A DNA stretch of 53,566 nucleotides. Origin: Bacillota bacterium. Its GTDB lineage: Bacteria > Bacillota > Sulfobacillia > Sulfobacillales > Sulfobacillaceae. The stretch spans positions 1-53,566 of the forward strand of contig JAJZZP010000065.1 of assembly GCA_021797515.1 (NCBI GenBank), in the 5' to 3' direction. A model generated the notes under the pieces. The model was not told the DNA's origin. It worked only from the letters and a program-made list of their open reading frames with translations, and searched no databases. Shown here one piece after another: positions 26,706-36,024 of the stretch (positions are counted from its first letter, which is position 1; each line of letters opens with the position of its first letter). Both the position numbers and the translations under genes were made by a program.

Positions 26706-27317
26706 TTAATGCGAATCTTTTTCGCTAAGAGCATGTTTCAACTCCTTTCGATAGGATCGTAGGCCATACAGTCGGACACTAAAGATGTGGACAATTGACA
26801 GCAAATCGTTGGCCATTTCTCGATCAGGAGACAGCGTTTCTTCGCCCATCACAATAAGTTTGGTCCCATGTCGGGCACAAAACTCGGCAAACCACTCGAA
26901 TCCGAACCGCACGAGCCGGTCTTTATGCGCCACGATGACTTGCCGGACTTTGCCCACTTCGATATCTTCAAACAGTTGATTGAAACCCTTTCGGTGATAG
27001 TTCAAGCCGCTCCCAATGTCCTGAATCGTATCGCTCGGGATAATCCCATGTTGCTGACAATATTGCTCTAACGCGGCAACTTGGTGGAGTAAATCGGGAC
27101 GCTGATTGCGGGTCGAGACCCGCGCATACAGAACGACACGTCCTTCGGGCTTTGCAACCACGCCGATGTATGCAAGGTACTGATCATGCGTGTAATACCG
27201 CCGATTCGTCGGAGAGCGATAGGCCGTCAAAATCCCCTCACGGTCCCATCGCTGCAACGTGGCCACCGACTTCCCAATCAAGGCCCCAAACTGTTTCGGA
27301 GAATAGATGTGTGCCAT
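26706..27317 (-). CDS. tnpA: IS607-family serine recombinase TnpA
   Basis: 203 residues with the IS607 layout: an N-terminal MerR-like helix-turn-helix (GALIGKSVATLQRWDREGIL) followed by a serine-recombinase catalytic domain. The active-site serine is intact in VVLYARVSTRNQ, as are the VAHKDRLVRFGFEWF motif and the acidic EE near ETLSPD. It would cut and rejoin DNA through 5'-phosphoserine links for circle-based transposition. Its tnpB partner is wrecked, so this copy can move only if TnpA alone suffices, which is known for the family. Start ATG 27317. Confidence 0.85.
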   Translation of the reverse strand: MAHIYSPKQFGALIGKSVATLQRWDREGILTAYRSPTNRRYYTHDQYLAYIGVVAKPEGRVVLYARVSTRNQRPDLLHQVAALEQYCQQHGIIPSDTIQDIGSGLNYHRKGFNQLFEDIEVGKVRQVIVAHKDRLVRFGFEWFAEFCARHGTKLIVMGEETLSPDREMANDLLSIVHIFSVRLYGLRSYRKELKHALSEKDSH

Positions 27318-27825
27318 ACCAATATTATGACATGTTTACACATATTGGTCAAACCAGTTAGCGTCGTTCTTCAGACCACCATGTCTTCTTATGGCGGCGG
27401 TTTGATTGCCTACATCCAAGATTGTATCAGCGGCAAACAATTTTTGGCCCCATTATACATTGGTCACCATAACACGAGGGGTTATGGGATGCGAGCTGAT
27501 GGAGATGATGATTTAACAGTAGGATTTGTTGGATTCGGTTTAAGACTCCCTATATTGGTTTTACAGAGAGTTTTGGCAGCCATCAACGAATCAACAGAAA
27601 TTCCTCGGGAAGTCATTTTCTCTGCTAATAGCCTGAGATTCGTAACTAATTGGACAGTCAGCACTGGTTTTCCAGGACGTTGATCAGAATCCGAGGCCGA
27701 TGGAGCTGCGGCAGGCTTAAATCGCTGATGGGTTGGTGGGACTGCCCCATTTTATCGCCGGGTGAGCACTCGAGGGACGTAAACTGATGGCATTCACGCC
27801 CCAAAAAATGCATCTGATCCAGAAT
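27318..27825. other. Intergenic region, about 500 bases, nothing recognised
   Basis: Open frames here lack start signals and matches. It borders the left side of the IS607 relic and the 3' end of the crotonase gene. It may contain the element's left end, but no duplicated sequence was identified. Confidence 0.4.
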
Positions 27826-28680
27826 CTAGTCGTTGTGGTTCTTTGGGCGTGACCCATAGTCCCCAAAGGGATTATCCCGTTCTCGGATAGCATTACGCCA
27901 TCCGAGCGATTGTGTCTTCTCAACGAAGTCGCGTCCTTCTTGGGTGTGGCGTGCGATGCCATCAAATAGGGTGCCCAAAGTTCTCGAACTGGCCATTCCC
28001 ATGTTCTCTACAGTTTGATTGCACAGAAGTTTGAGCATAATCAGTTGATTGATGGGCACTTTTGCCATCCTCTGAGCCAGAGCAAGAGACTGCTCAAGGA
28101 GTTGCTTTTCGGGCACCACCTCTAAAATGAGGCCGATTTCAGCCGCCACCGCAGCGGGAATTTCATCTCCGGTTAATAAATAGCGTTTGGCACGTTCCAG
28201 TCCCATGCGATATACCCACATCGCGGTTGTCGGTGTCCCCCATACACGAGAGGGAGGGTAACCAAATACCGCATTATCCGCGGCCACAATGATGTCTGCG
28301 CATAGGACCATGTCTGTTCCGCCTCCAATGCACCACCCCTGAACCGCCGCTATGGTTGGTTTATGGGAATACCATAGTTTCATGTAGGTATCAACAAAGC
28401 GCGACATCATTGTGTAATCTGCAACAGAATCCCAAAGACGGCTCGGGCTTTCTTCGTGAGTTTGATATTCGGTAGACCAACCTAAGTCATATCCTCCGCA
28501 AAACGCAGGGCCCTCGGCACGAAGTAGGATAACATGAGCATTGTCATCGGCATTCGCTGCTTCAATCGCAGCAGCCAATTCATCACGTAGATTCGGTGTA
28601 ATCGCGTTGTATTCTTTCGGCCTATTAAGAACAATGGTATATACTCCTGAATCCAATTGGGTTGTCAGTGATGTGGGCAT
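27826..28680 (-). CDS. Enoyl-CoA hydratase/isomerase (crotonase) family protein
   Basis: 284 residues. The crotonase oxyanion-hole segments are present: EGPAFCGGYDLG after the first beta-alpha units, and VQGWCIGGGTDMVLCADIIVAA. The usual catalytic glutamates of hydratases are replaced in this stretch (GGGTD, then VWGTPT), so the reaction could be hydration, isomerisation or another crotonase chemistry. It is the last gene of a minus-strand run with an acyl-CoA synthetase and a 3-hydroxyacyl-CoA dehydrogenase, indicating acyl-CoA breakdown. It starts ATG 28680 with a GAGGAGG site. Confidence 0.85.
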   Translation of the reverse strand: MPTSLTTQLDSGVYTIVLNRPKEYNAITPNLRDELAAAIEAANADDNAHVILLRAEGPAFCGGYDLGWSTEYQTHEESPSRLWDSVADYTMMSRFVDTYMKLWYSHKPTIAAVQGWCIGGGTDMVLCADIIVAADNAVFGYPPSRVWGTPTTAMWVYRMGLERAKRYLLTGDEIPAAVAAEIGLILEVVPEKQLLEQSLALAQRMAKVPINQLIMLKLLCNQTVENMGMASSRTLGTLFDGIARHTQEGRDFVEKTQSLGWRNAIRERDNPFGDYGSRPKNHND

Positions 28681-28725
28681 TGTAATGGTGTCCTCCTCTT
28701 ATGTGAGAATTCGGTGGTGTGATGA

Positions 28726-30327
28726 TTAGTTTTGAGGCGGTTCCATAAATTGCTCACGCAGGAGGAATTTTTGGATTTTGCCTAAAGGGGTGCGGGGAAA
28801 CTGGTCGATTATTCGCCAATAGCGTGGCACTTTATAGCTGGCAAGGAGCGCTTTGACAAAGGTCTGTAATTCGTCTAAGGTGATAGTAGAGCCTGGCACA
28901 AGCTGAACGAAGGCGGCCGATTGTTCTCCCCAGTAGGAGTCAGGGATTCCGACCAGAGCGGCTTCTACGACGTCAGGATGGGTAAGCAATACATCTTCTA
29001 CCTCTTTAGGATAGATATTTTCTCCGCCGCGAATAACGAGATCTTTTATTCGGCCTTCCACACGGACATATCCTCGATCATCCATTGCGCACAGATCACC
29101 GGTATGAAGCCAGCCATCCTGATCGATGGCCTGATTGGTGGCATCCGGCAAATTGAAATAGCCATCCATTAGCAAGTAACCGCGAGTGCACAGTTCTCCC
29201 GCTTCATTGATTGGCAAGATGGTATTTGTGTTTGGATCGATTATTTTCACCTCGATTTGTGGCAAAGGTTTGCCGACCGTGAGTGTTTTATCTTCTATCG
29301 AATCCTCGGGGCGCGTTTGGGTAATGATGGGAGAAGCTTCTGTTTGTCCAAATACGGTGCTAAAGTGAGCGTGGGTGGTCTCTTCTACTTGACGTACTAA
29401 ATCAGGCGGGACATTAGTGCCCCCTGACCAAACTTTTCGTAGATCACCAAGGTTGCGCCCCGATAAATCAGGATGGGAAAATATCGCGCTAATCATTGTA
29501 GGTACCATGGGGGCAATATCGACATGATAAGTTTCTAGTAACTCCAAGACGGTGTTGGGAATAAATTGGGGGACCAATACTTGGGTGCCCAATGTTTGTA
29601 CGGCTCCTAAAACGCCTAACCCACTACCAGACGAGTGGAAGAGCGGGATGGCGGATAGCCATGTATTGTGGTCTCTGGCGCCTCCCCTCATTGCCACAAA
29701 GCGTGCATTGTTGATCAGCCCCAGATGGTGTAGCATCGCCCCCTTTGGAACTCCGGTAGTGCCTGACGTGTATTGAATTTGGGCAATATCATGGGGATGG
29801 ACTTCGGGCAACAGTGTCGACTCAACGCGTGACTGGCAGAACTCTGGCCAATCGGAAAATGACATTACCAAGCGCAAATTCGGTAAAGTGGACTGGATGG
29901 ACTTAAGGGCTGTCCGCAGGTTGTTGCCGTGGAATTCCTCCACCATGAAAAGACCGGATACCTGAGATTGTTCAAGCACAAATTGAAGTTCCTTCGCTTG
30001 GTACGCAGGATTAACAGTAACCAGGGTAATATTGGCGAGGGCGGATCCGAATTCCAGGATAACCCACTCGGGGATGTTGTTCGCCCATACGGCAATGCGA
30101 TCACGCGGTTGAAAATGTTTCAATAGGGCTTGTGCACAGCATTCGGCTTCGTTCCAGAGGTTTTCATAGGTCCATATACGTCGTTCTGATGGCTTAGCAA
30201 TCCCTTCAATTAATGCGATGTGATTTGGGTCAGACTGATATGCGCGCTTCAACACTTCTCCTACGGTAAGGGGCAAGATGTCGTAAGAGGTGTCAGCGGG
30301 CCAATATGAGGTGGTGAGCCTGTCCAT
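28726..30327 (-). CDS. Acyl-CoA synthetase (AMP-forming)
   Basis: 533 residues, ANL superfamily. Motifs: YTSGTTGVPKGAMLHHLG phosphate loop, VFGQTEASP, HTGDLCAMDDRGYVRVEGRIKDLVIRGGENIYPKEVED in overlapping pieces, and the catalytic lysine in PRTPLGKIQKFLL. The FACS-type hinge suggests a fatty or aryl acid substrate. It is 45 bases upstream of the crotonase gene on the same strand and probably shares its transcript. Distinct from the ligase at 13667 (different motif wording). Confidence 0.88.
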   Translation of the reverse strand: MDRLTTSYWPADTSYDILPLTVGEVLKRAYQSDPNHIALIEGIAKPSERRIWTYENLWNEAECCAQALLKHFQPRDRIAVWANNIPEWVILEFGSALANITLVTVNPAYQAKELQFVLEQSQVSGLFMVEEFHGNNLRTALKSIQSTLPNLRLVMSFSDWPEFCQSRVESTLLPEVHPHDIAQIQYTSGTTGVPKGAMLHHLGLINNARFVAMRGGARDHNTWLSAIPLFHSSGSGLGVLGAVQTLGTQVLVPQFIPNTVLELLETYHVDIAPMVPTMISAIFSHPDLSGRNLGDLRKVWSGGTNVPPDLVRQVEETTHAHFSTVFGQTEASPIITQTRPEDSIEDKTLTVGKPLPQIEVKIIDPNTNTILPINEAGELCTRGYLLMDGYFNLPDATNQAIDQDGWLHTGDLCAMDDRGYVRVEGRIKDLVIRGGENIYPKEVEDVLLTHPDVVEAALVGIPDSYWGEQSAAFVQLVPGSTITLDELQTFVKALLASYKVPRYWRIIDQFPRTPLGKIQKFLLREQFMEPPQN

Positions 30328-30457
30328 AGTATCCCTCCATAACCGTGTGACGTATTTTGAAATAAATCGCGTCTGTATCGGGATATTGCCCAGAGGATAT
30401 CATTACATTATCACAGCGGCAATTTCCAGCGTTCCAGAAATTGACTTGGGCGGCATT

Positions 30458-31342
30458 TTAACGGGGAGCCGTGTCCTCAGAATAGAGATACCACCCCGTT
30501 CCCGTTTTTCTCCCTAAGAGCCCCTCTTCAAGTTTTCTCACCAAAGTAGCGGGGGGTTTCCAGTAGGGATCGCCGGTTTCCTCATAAATTTGCTGCATTG
30601 CCAGATAGGTTACATCGTTACCAGATAGATCCATGATTTCGAATGGACCAATTGGATGATGCAATGCCTGGCGGCAGATGAGATCAATATCTTTGAAATC
30701 GGCAATGCCTGCTTCATATAGTGCTAAAGCTTCTCTTTCGATAGCGCCTAAGATACGGTTGGCTACAAACCCGGGTATTTCCTTTTGTACGAGAATGCCT
30801 GTTTGCCCGATGCGCTGGCACAGCGCGAGCGCCATCTCCACGGTTTCATCGGAGGTTTTGGGACCCCGGACAATTTCGACACATGTCATCTGCAACGGTG
30901 GAAAAAAGAAGTGCATATTCAGCACTTTTTCGGGACGTGTGGTCTGGGAACCTAGTTGGGAACTGGCAATTGTCGAACTATTGGTTGCCAAAATAGCAGT
31001 CCGAGGAGCCAGACTGTCTAATTGAGCAAAGATTTTACGTTTCAGTGCGAGCTTTTCGACCACCGCTTCAATGACAACGTCGGCTTGTGCCACCGCCGAT
31101 TCCAGAGAGGTAGTCGCCGTGAGACGGGCCAGAGCCTTTACTCTCGCTATGGGAGTCAGTTTTTCCTTTATTACCCAGTGGTTCATTCGGTCTTCCAATT
31201 CGTCACGGGCTGTCACGAGCACCGATGGGTTGGTATCCATTAGCATCGTGTTCAATCCGCCTAGTGCGGACAACATTGCGATTTGTCGGCCCATTTGACC
31301 CGCACCCACTACTGCGACGTGGGAAATTTCATGAATAGACAT
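30458..31342 (-). CDS. 3-hydroxyacyl-CoA dehydrogenase
   Basis: 294 residues from ATG 31342 (a GGGGGG run upstream; an ATG at 31396 is less likely). The Rossmann NAD site is VAVVGAGQMGRQIAMLSALGG near the N-terminus. The catalytic region has HFFFPPLQMTCVEIV, and the C-terminal dimer domain has PGFVANRILGAIEREALAL. It oxidises 3-hydroxyacyl-CoA to 3-ketoacyl-CoA. With the synthetase and crotonase it supplies activation, hydration and oxidation; no thiolase lies in the window. Confidence 0.88.
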   Translation of the reverse strand: MSIHEISHVAVVGAGQMGRQIAMLSALGGLNTMLMDTNPSVLVTARDELEDRMNHWVIKEKLTPIARVKALARLTATTSLESAVAQADVVIEAVVEKLALKRKIFAQLDSLAPRTAILATNSSTIASSQLGSQTTRPEKVLNMHFFFPPLQMTCVEIVRGPKTSDETVEMALALCQRIGQTGILVQKEIPGFVANRILGAIEREALALYEAGIADFKDIDLICRQALHHPIGPFEIMDLSGNDVTYLAMQQIYEETGDPYWKPPATLVRKLEEGLLGRKTGTGWYLYSEDTAPR

Positions 31343-31676
31343 AAAACTTCTGACCCCCCAGCTTTTCGTATCACAGGGAATAAAATATGAAACCATCCCC
31401 TGTTATTATGCAGTGTTCAGGCACTGAGGGAAAGTATCGGACCCGTGCAACGGAAACCAGACTACGGAACGGTCAACACTGAAGGCAAAGACTCTTTTTC
31501 TTGCACCCACAAATGACACGTAAAAACCATATCCATGTCATCTGATATCATGCGTACTGGACGGTTCAGTTAAAGGCAAAGTTAGCATCGTCAATGGCTG
31601 GCATTACCTGTCCGTACCTTTCGAAGACAACAACAACCCCCCCTTTTTATACTGCGCGCGGATCAAATTGAACGTT

Positions 31677-31955
31677 TTAGGCGACTGACTTGAACGGTTG
31701 CAACTTGAGAATCAGCAAGGTATCTAGACGTGATTGATGTTCTGTTGACGTGGGTGGCCAAGCAGGTGGAGTTCGCATCGCATGGGTGTCCCAATCGCTG
31801 GTACTGCCGCCCACCTGAAAGGTTTGCAGGGCTTTGGTCCCGTGGGCTTGGTACGCTTTCACGTAGGATCGCACCCTCGTGTCGGTGCACCCCGTCGCCT
31901 TGGCGACGTCGGAACGCTCGCCGTTAAATACACTGCCTCCATCTTCATCTGGACC
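31677..31955 (-). pseudogene. IS630-type transposase remnant, N- and C-terminal ends joined
   Basis: Reading the minus strand, a helix-turn-helix of IS630 type (ERSDVAKATGCTDTRVRSYVKAYQAHG) runs into a C-terminal tail ending QSRLDTLLILKLQPFKSVA. The same tail ends the fragment at 49635. The catalytic DDE core between them is missing, and a frameshift near 31930 separates the likely start MKMEAVYL. No activity is possible. The rest of 31397-32202 shows no gene. Confidence 0.65.
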
Positions 31956-32174
31956 CGAGGATGCGGGTGGTGAAATCGTTCATCGTGTCCCGGCGGGATT
32001 TCGTTTGCGGTACAGATCAGGCGAATCATGGGAATCCCCGTGGATTCGGTATTAAAAGCGATTGCGTCACCTCACCGTATCGCACAGGGCTAACGATGTC
32101 CAGTCAGAACAGTCGTTCGTTATTGAGACGAGTTAAAAACGTTAAATTTGAACCGCGCAGTATAACGCTAACAA

Positions 32175-32193
32175 TGTAGAGCAATCCTCTACA
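32175..32193. terminator. Hairpin after the permease operon
   Basis: TGTAGAG (32175-32181) pairs with CTCTACA (32187-32193), 10 bases beyond the stop of the minus-strand transporter operon. T-runs are weak on that strand. Confidence 0.5.
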
Positions 32194-32202
32194 CGTTTTC
32201 AA

Positions 32203-33132
32203 TTAGCCAATGCGTTGCATTCCAGCGGTCGATCGCGGGTCAAGCGCATCGCGCAAGGCGTCTCCAACGAAATTGATGGCAACTACGGCGATGGTGATGA
32301 CTAAACCGGGCGCCAATATGAGGAGCGGGTGGGTTACGATGTAACTTTCCGCAGAGTCCAACATATTGCCCCACGAGGGAATTTGCGGCTGCAACCCAAA
32401 GCCTAAGAAATCGAGAGAGGCTTCGGCCAGCATGGATCCAGCCACGCCAAAGGCCGCGGAGACCCAAACCGGCGCCATCGCCCCGGGCAAGACATGTTTG
32501 AATAAAATGCGGGCATTGCTGGCCCCCTGGGCCCGGGCAGCCTCCACATATTCTTGGCTTCGGAGAGAAAGGACCTGGGATCGAACGATCCGGGATAGCC
32601 CAGTCCAGCCGAACAAACCCAAGTATAAAATCATTAATCCGACCGACGCATTAGCTCCCGTCAAATTTAAGACGACCAACAATAAGAAGATGGCGGGGAA
32701 GGACATGACCAGGTCCACAAAGCGCATCATTAACGTGTCCCAGATTCCGCCGAGATACCCAGATGTCGCTCCCCAGACGACTCCAATTGAGGTGGCGATG
32801 ATCATGGAAAAGAATCCGACCATAAAGGACACGCGGCCTCCGTACATCAATCGTGCCAACACATCGCGTCCTAACGCATCGGTGCCTAAGGGATGCGCAG
32901 CACTCGGGGGCAGGAGCACATGGGCTAAGTTTGGGGCGGTGGGGCTATAAGGGGTGAGAAGCGGTGCAAAAATCGAAACTAAAATGAGGAATACCAAAAT
33001 CCCCAGGCCTACCAAGGCAAGGCGATGACGAGAAAATCGGCGCCAAAATTTACGGAAGCTAGACACCCCGCTATCCTGCATGGGATCAGTTTCGAGGGCG
33101 GTGTCCAATGGGGGTAAATTCGCCGTAGCCAT
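32203..33132 (-). CDS. Peptide/nickel-type ABC transporter permease (DppC-like)
   Basis: 309 residues. A cytosolic tail is followed by a first helix (LALVGLGILVFLILVSIF), the DppC signature APLLTPYSPT and HPLGTDALGRDVLARLMYGGR, and further helices. The EAA loop is EAARAQGASNARILFKHVLPGA. It pairs with the DppB-like permease encoded 21 bases upstream. No ATPase genes follow, so ATPases must come from elsewhere. Confidence 0.9.
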   Translation of the reverse strand: MATANLPPLDTALETDPMQDSGVSSFRKFWRRFSRHRLALVGLGILVFLILVSIFAPLLTPYSPTAPNLAHVLLPPSAAHPLGTDALGRDVLARLMYGGRVSFMVGFFSMIIATSIGVVWGATSGYLGGIWDTLMMRFVDLVMSFPAIFLLLVVLNLTGANASVGLMILYLGLFGWTGLSRIVRSQVLSLRSQEYVEAARAQGASNARILFKHVLPGAMAPVWVSAAFGVAGSMLAEASLDFLGFGLQPQIPSWGNMLDSAESYIVTHPLLILAPGLVITIAVVAINFVGDALRDALDPRSTAGMQRIG

Positions 33133-33153
33133 GTCGATACGGCCTCCTTTCAG

Positions 33154-34107
33154 TCAATTATACTGGATGCGGGGATCCAGCAAGCCGTATGCGAGGTCAG
33201 CTAAAAGATTGCCTAAAATTAAGAGAGCGGCACTGATGAGCAAGGCGGCCATTTGTACCGGATAATCGCGATCATTCAGGGCGCTTAAAAACAGTCGGCC
33301 CATCCCGGGCCAAGCAAAAATTTCCTCCGTAATTACCGCGCCGCCAAAGAATCCGGGAAGATCCATGCCGATAATGGTGACGATGGGCAACAGTGCATTT
33401 TTTAGCGCATGTTTTAATACCACGCTGCGCTCTTTGAGACCTTTCGCCTTAGCGGTGCGAATATAATCCTGGCGAATCACTTCTAAGAGTCCCGACCGCA
33501 TAAAACGGCTCCAGCCCGCCAGACTCCCCAGGCCCAGAACCGTGGTGGGTAAGATGAGATGACGCAGTAGTTCCCACAATGAGGGAGGATAGAATTCGGA
33601 ATACATGCCGGCAACCGGAAGCCATCCCAGTTTTACGGCAAAAATCATTTGCAGCAACAAACCGAAGAAAAAGCTGGGCATCGCCCAAGCAAAAAATGAT
33701 AAGAACGAAAACGTATAATCGAAGAGGGAATATTGGTGGGTAGCCGAATAGATGCCCAACGGGATGCCGAAACACAGGGATACCAGGAACGCCGCAACCA
33801 TTAAAATGAGGGTGTTCGGCAGTCGCTCGCCAATCAGCTGGATCACGGGTTGCCCGCTAAAATAACTATAACCCCAGTTTCCATGCAATAATGCCCACAA
33901 CCATTTGAAATACCGGACGTACCACGGTTGATTGAGACCGAGTTGCTTGGCCAGCACGGCGATTTGCGATTGCGTCACGTGGGGATTGTGCAAATACATG
34001 GATAAGGGGCCTCCAGGGGCTAAGTTCATAATGAAATACGTGACAATGGTCACCAGGAAGAGTAAAGGAATTGCCTGAATCATTCGCTGCAGTGCGTATT
34101 TTGTCAT
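33154..34107 (-). CDS. Peptide/nickel-type ABC transporter permease (DppB-like)
   Basis: 317 residues with the DppB start (YALQRMIQAIPLLFLVTIVTYFIMNLAPG), a periplasmic loop with the LGLNQPWYVRYFKWLW pattern, and the permease EAA loop RTAKAKGLKERSVVLKHALKNALLP. About six membrane helices. It stands between the binding-protein gene and the DppC-like gene on one transcript. Confidence 0.9.
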   Translation of the reverse strand: MTKYALQRMIQAIPLLFLVTIVTYFIMNLAPGGPLSMYLHNPHVTQSQIAVLAKQLGLNQPWYVRYFKWLWALLHGNWGYSYFSGQPVIQLIGERLPNTLILMVAAFLVSLCFGIPLGIYSATHQYSLFDYTFSFLSFFAWAMPSFFFGLLLQMIFAVKLGWLPVAGMYSEFYPPSLWELLRHLILPTTVLGLGSLAGWSRFMRSGLLEVIRQDYIRTAKAKGLKERSVVLKHALKNALLPIVTIIGMDLPGFFGGAVITEEIFAWPGMGRLFLSALNDRDYPVQMAALLISAALLILGNLLADLAYGLLDPRIQYN

Positions 34108-34184
34108 AAATCTACTCCTCTCAGGTGGGTAAGGGACGACGTCGGTCGTCCCTTACGGCACCCATCGCCTTGCTCAACCCGATG

Positions 34185-35795
34185 TTACTGCAAAGACCAG
34201 TCCCATGGAGGGGTGTTGCCAAATGTGGTTTGAATATATCCGTGCAAGTGCGTCGAAATTGCTGTGTCATTGTTGTACCAAAATAGGAAAATGAGGGGCA
34301 GGGTCTTTTGTTCGAGCAACTGGATTTGGTCATACACCTGTCTGCGGGCGGGGCGGCTGCTGAGTGTTACCCCTTCCGCTTGAAGCTTGTCCATAGTGGG
34401 ATTAATGTACCGCTCACTGTTTTCTGCCGGCGATGGTTGAAACGGACTCTTCGGCACATACTTGGAGTTGAAGTCGATGGTGTCATCGGGGAATACGCCT
34501 TGTCCCCATGAAAAGATTAACGCTTCGTCTTTGCCGTTCACTTGGGGTCCTGGGTTAGACGGCGTGCCATTTCCAAATACGATGGACCAACCTGCTGTAT
34601 GCACGGGGGCATATACTCCGATTTTTTCCCAATCTTGGGACACAACCTGGGCGATGTTCATATCGCTTTGCGAGGTGGACCCGGTCCAAATGGGTACGGT
34701 CAGTTCTTTGCCATTTTTATACAGCCAGCCGCCAGCGCCTTTGGTGAAACCATCGGCCGCGAGAATTTGTGACGCTTTTTGCAAGTCGAATGAGCGGTGG
34801 GGCACATTGGGGTCATAGAAGTAGCCACCGGGCACTTGGTCGCCATGGGCGACGACCGCCATGCCATGCATGATGTCGGTGACGATTTGCTGCTTGGGTG
34901 TGGCCCAATCTAACGCCCGGCGGACATTGACGTCTTTCAGGAAATTGTCTTCATCCAGTTGAATCAAGTTGTATGTCGGTTCCAGGGTTTTGACGATATT
35001 GTAGCCGTGCAGGGTGTTAATCTCGGAAATATCTGCCGCCGGGATCGCTCCCATGGTTAATTTTCCTGTGGCGAGCATATTAAATTGGGTGTCCGAGTTG
35101 GGCACTATTTGCACAATGATCTTTTGAATGTGAACCGGGGGCCCGAACCAATGGGGATTCGGGGCAAACGTCAACTGTTCGTCCGTCACCCACTTGGTTA
35201 ACATGTAAGGGCCAGCCACCACGGGGGTTCCTTTGTCATAAATCCCATGATTGATTTGGGTCGGCGTCCACTTGTCAAAAATATGCTTGGGCACAATAGT
35301 TCCGGATCCCACCGTAGAGTAAAAGGGTGCATAGGGTTGGGTTAATTGGAACACCACTTTGTGCGGTCCCTCCGCGACCACTTTGTTGACGTAGTTCCAT
35401 CCGGTATCGTACGTAATATGAATTTTGGGATTAGTCATGTAGTGCCATGTATACACCACGTCTGCCGAGGTGAGTGGTGTACCGTCAGACCACTCGGCTT
35501 TCGGATTGAGATTAAACGTGTAATCCAGGCCGTTCTTGGATTCGGACCACGACGTGGCAATTCCGGGCGCCCAAGTATCCTTATACGATAGATAAATGAG
35601 GCCCAGATCCATCAGCGTCGTAGGGACGTTATCCACCGCTAACGCTCCCAGCGCGGGGGTCAAGTTGTCAGGATTTTGGTTAATCGCTTCGATTAGCGGA
35701 GGACTGCTGACAGCGCTAGAGGGTGTCGAACCACATCCAGCCAACCCCGCTGACAGAAGGCCAGCAGCCAGTATCGGCGCTGCCCATTTTTTCAT
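34185..35795 (-). CDS. Peptide/solute-binding lipoprotein of ABC transporter (SBP family 5)
   Basis: 536 residues from ATG 35795, with GAGGAGG upstream; the TTG at 35813 is part of that site. Signal peptide KKWAAPILAAGLLSAGLAGC with lipobox LAGC. The mature protein has the family 5 pattern: SWSESKNGLDYTFNLNPKAEWSDGTPLTSADVVYTW, split across residues about 75-115. It captures peptides or other solutes for the DppB/C permease. The palindrome ATTATATATAAT, shared with the aromatic cluster, and a 27-base repeated element lie 70-115 bases upstream. Confidence 0.9.
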   Translation of the reverse strand: MKKWAAPILAAGLLSAGLAGCGSTPSSAVSSPPLIEAINQNPDNLTPALGALAVDNVPTTLMDLGLIYLSYKDTWAPGIATSWSESKNGLDYTFNLNPKAEWSDGTPLTSADVVYTWHYMTNPKIHITYDTGWNYVNKVVAEGPHKVVFQLTQPYAPFYSTVGSGTIVPKHIFDKWTPTQINHGIYDKGTPVVAGPYMLTKWVTDEQLTFAPNPHWFGPPVHIQKIIVQIVPNSDTQFNMLATGKLTMGAIPAADISEINTLHGYNIVKTLEPTYNLIQLDEDNFLKDVNVRRALDWATPKQQIVTDIMHGMAVVAHGDQVPGGYFYDPNVPHRSFDLQKASQILAADGFTKGAGGWLYKNGKELTVPIWTGSTSQSDMNIAQVVSQDWEKIGVYAPVHTAGWSIVFGNGTPSNPGPQVNGKDEALIFSWGQGVFPDDTIDFNSKYVPKSPFQPSPAENSERYINPTMDKLQAEGVTLSSRPARRQVYDQIQLLEQKTLPLIFLFWYNNDTAISTHLHGYIQTTFGNTPPWDWSLQ

Positions 35796-35866
35796 CGAGT
35801 AAAACCTCCTCAAGAATATTGTTTACCAAGGGGAGTATTCGCTGCCGCTCGTCCAAATTCCTTCTC

Positions 35867-35893
35867 ATTCGGTATGGACCACTTAACCAATTT
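35867..35893. repeat. 27-base repeated element, copy 1
   Basis: ATTCGGTATGGACCACTTAA and following CCAATTT; 24 of 27 positions match copy 2 at 37133-37159. It contains the inverted repeat GGTATGGACC. Both copies lie about 70-100 bases upstream of minus-strand starts. Confidence 0.5.
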
Positions 35894-35895
35894 GC

Positions 35896-35907
35896 ATTAT
35901 ATATAAT
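35896..35907. promoter_or_regulatory. Palindrome shared with the aromatic cluster
   Basis: ATTATATATAAT is identical to the core of the palindrome at 13413-13428 and lies 101 bases upstream of the binding-protein gene start. A possible operator of the same regulator. Confidence 0.45.
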
Positions 35908-36024
35908 TCAAGTCGTGGGTCCAAGGAAAAGGGAGGCCCAAACCATCCGGGGAAGCATCAAACAAATACCCAGGAATATCAGATCGTGAAAAGGATATTG
36001 GATTACTGAGCGCTTTGACGCCCA

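Noticed and set aside
27186..27683. 165-codon plus-strand frame
   Set aside because: Begins antisense to tnpA and continues into unrelated intergenic sequence; no domain.
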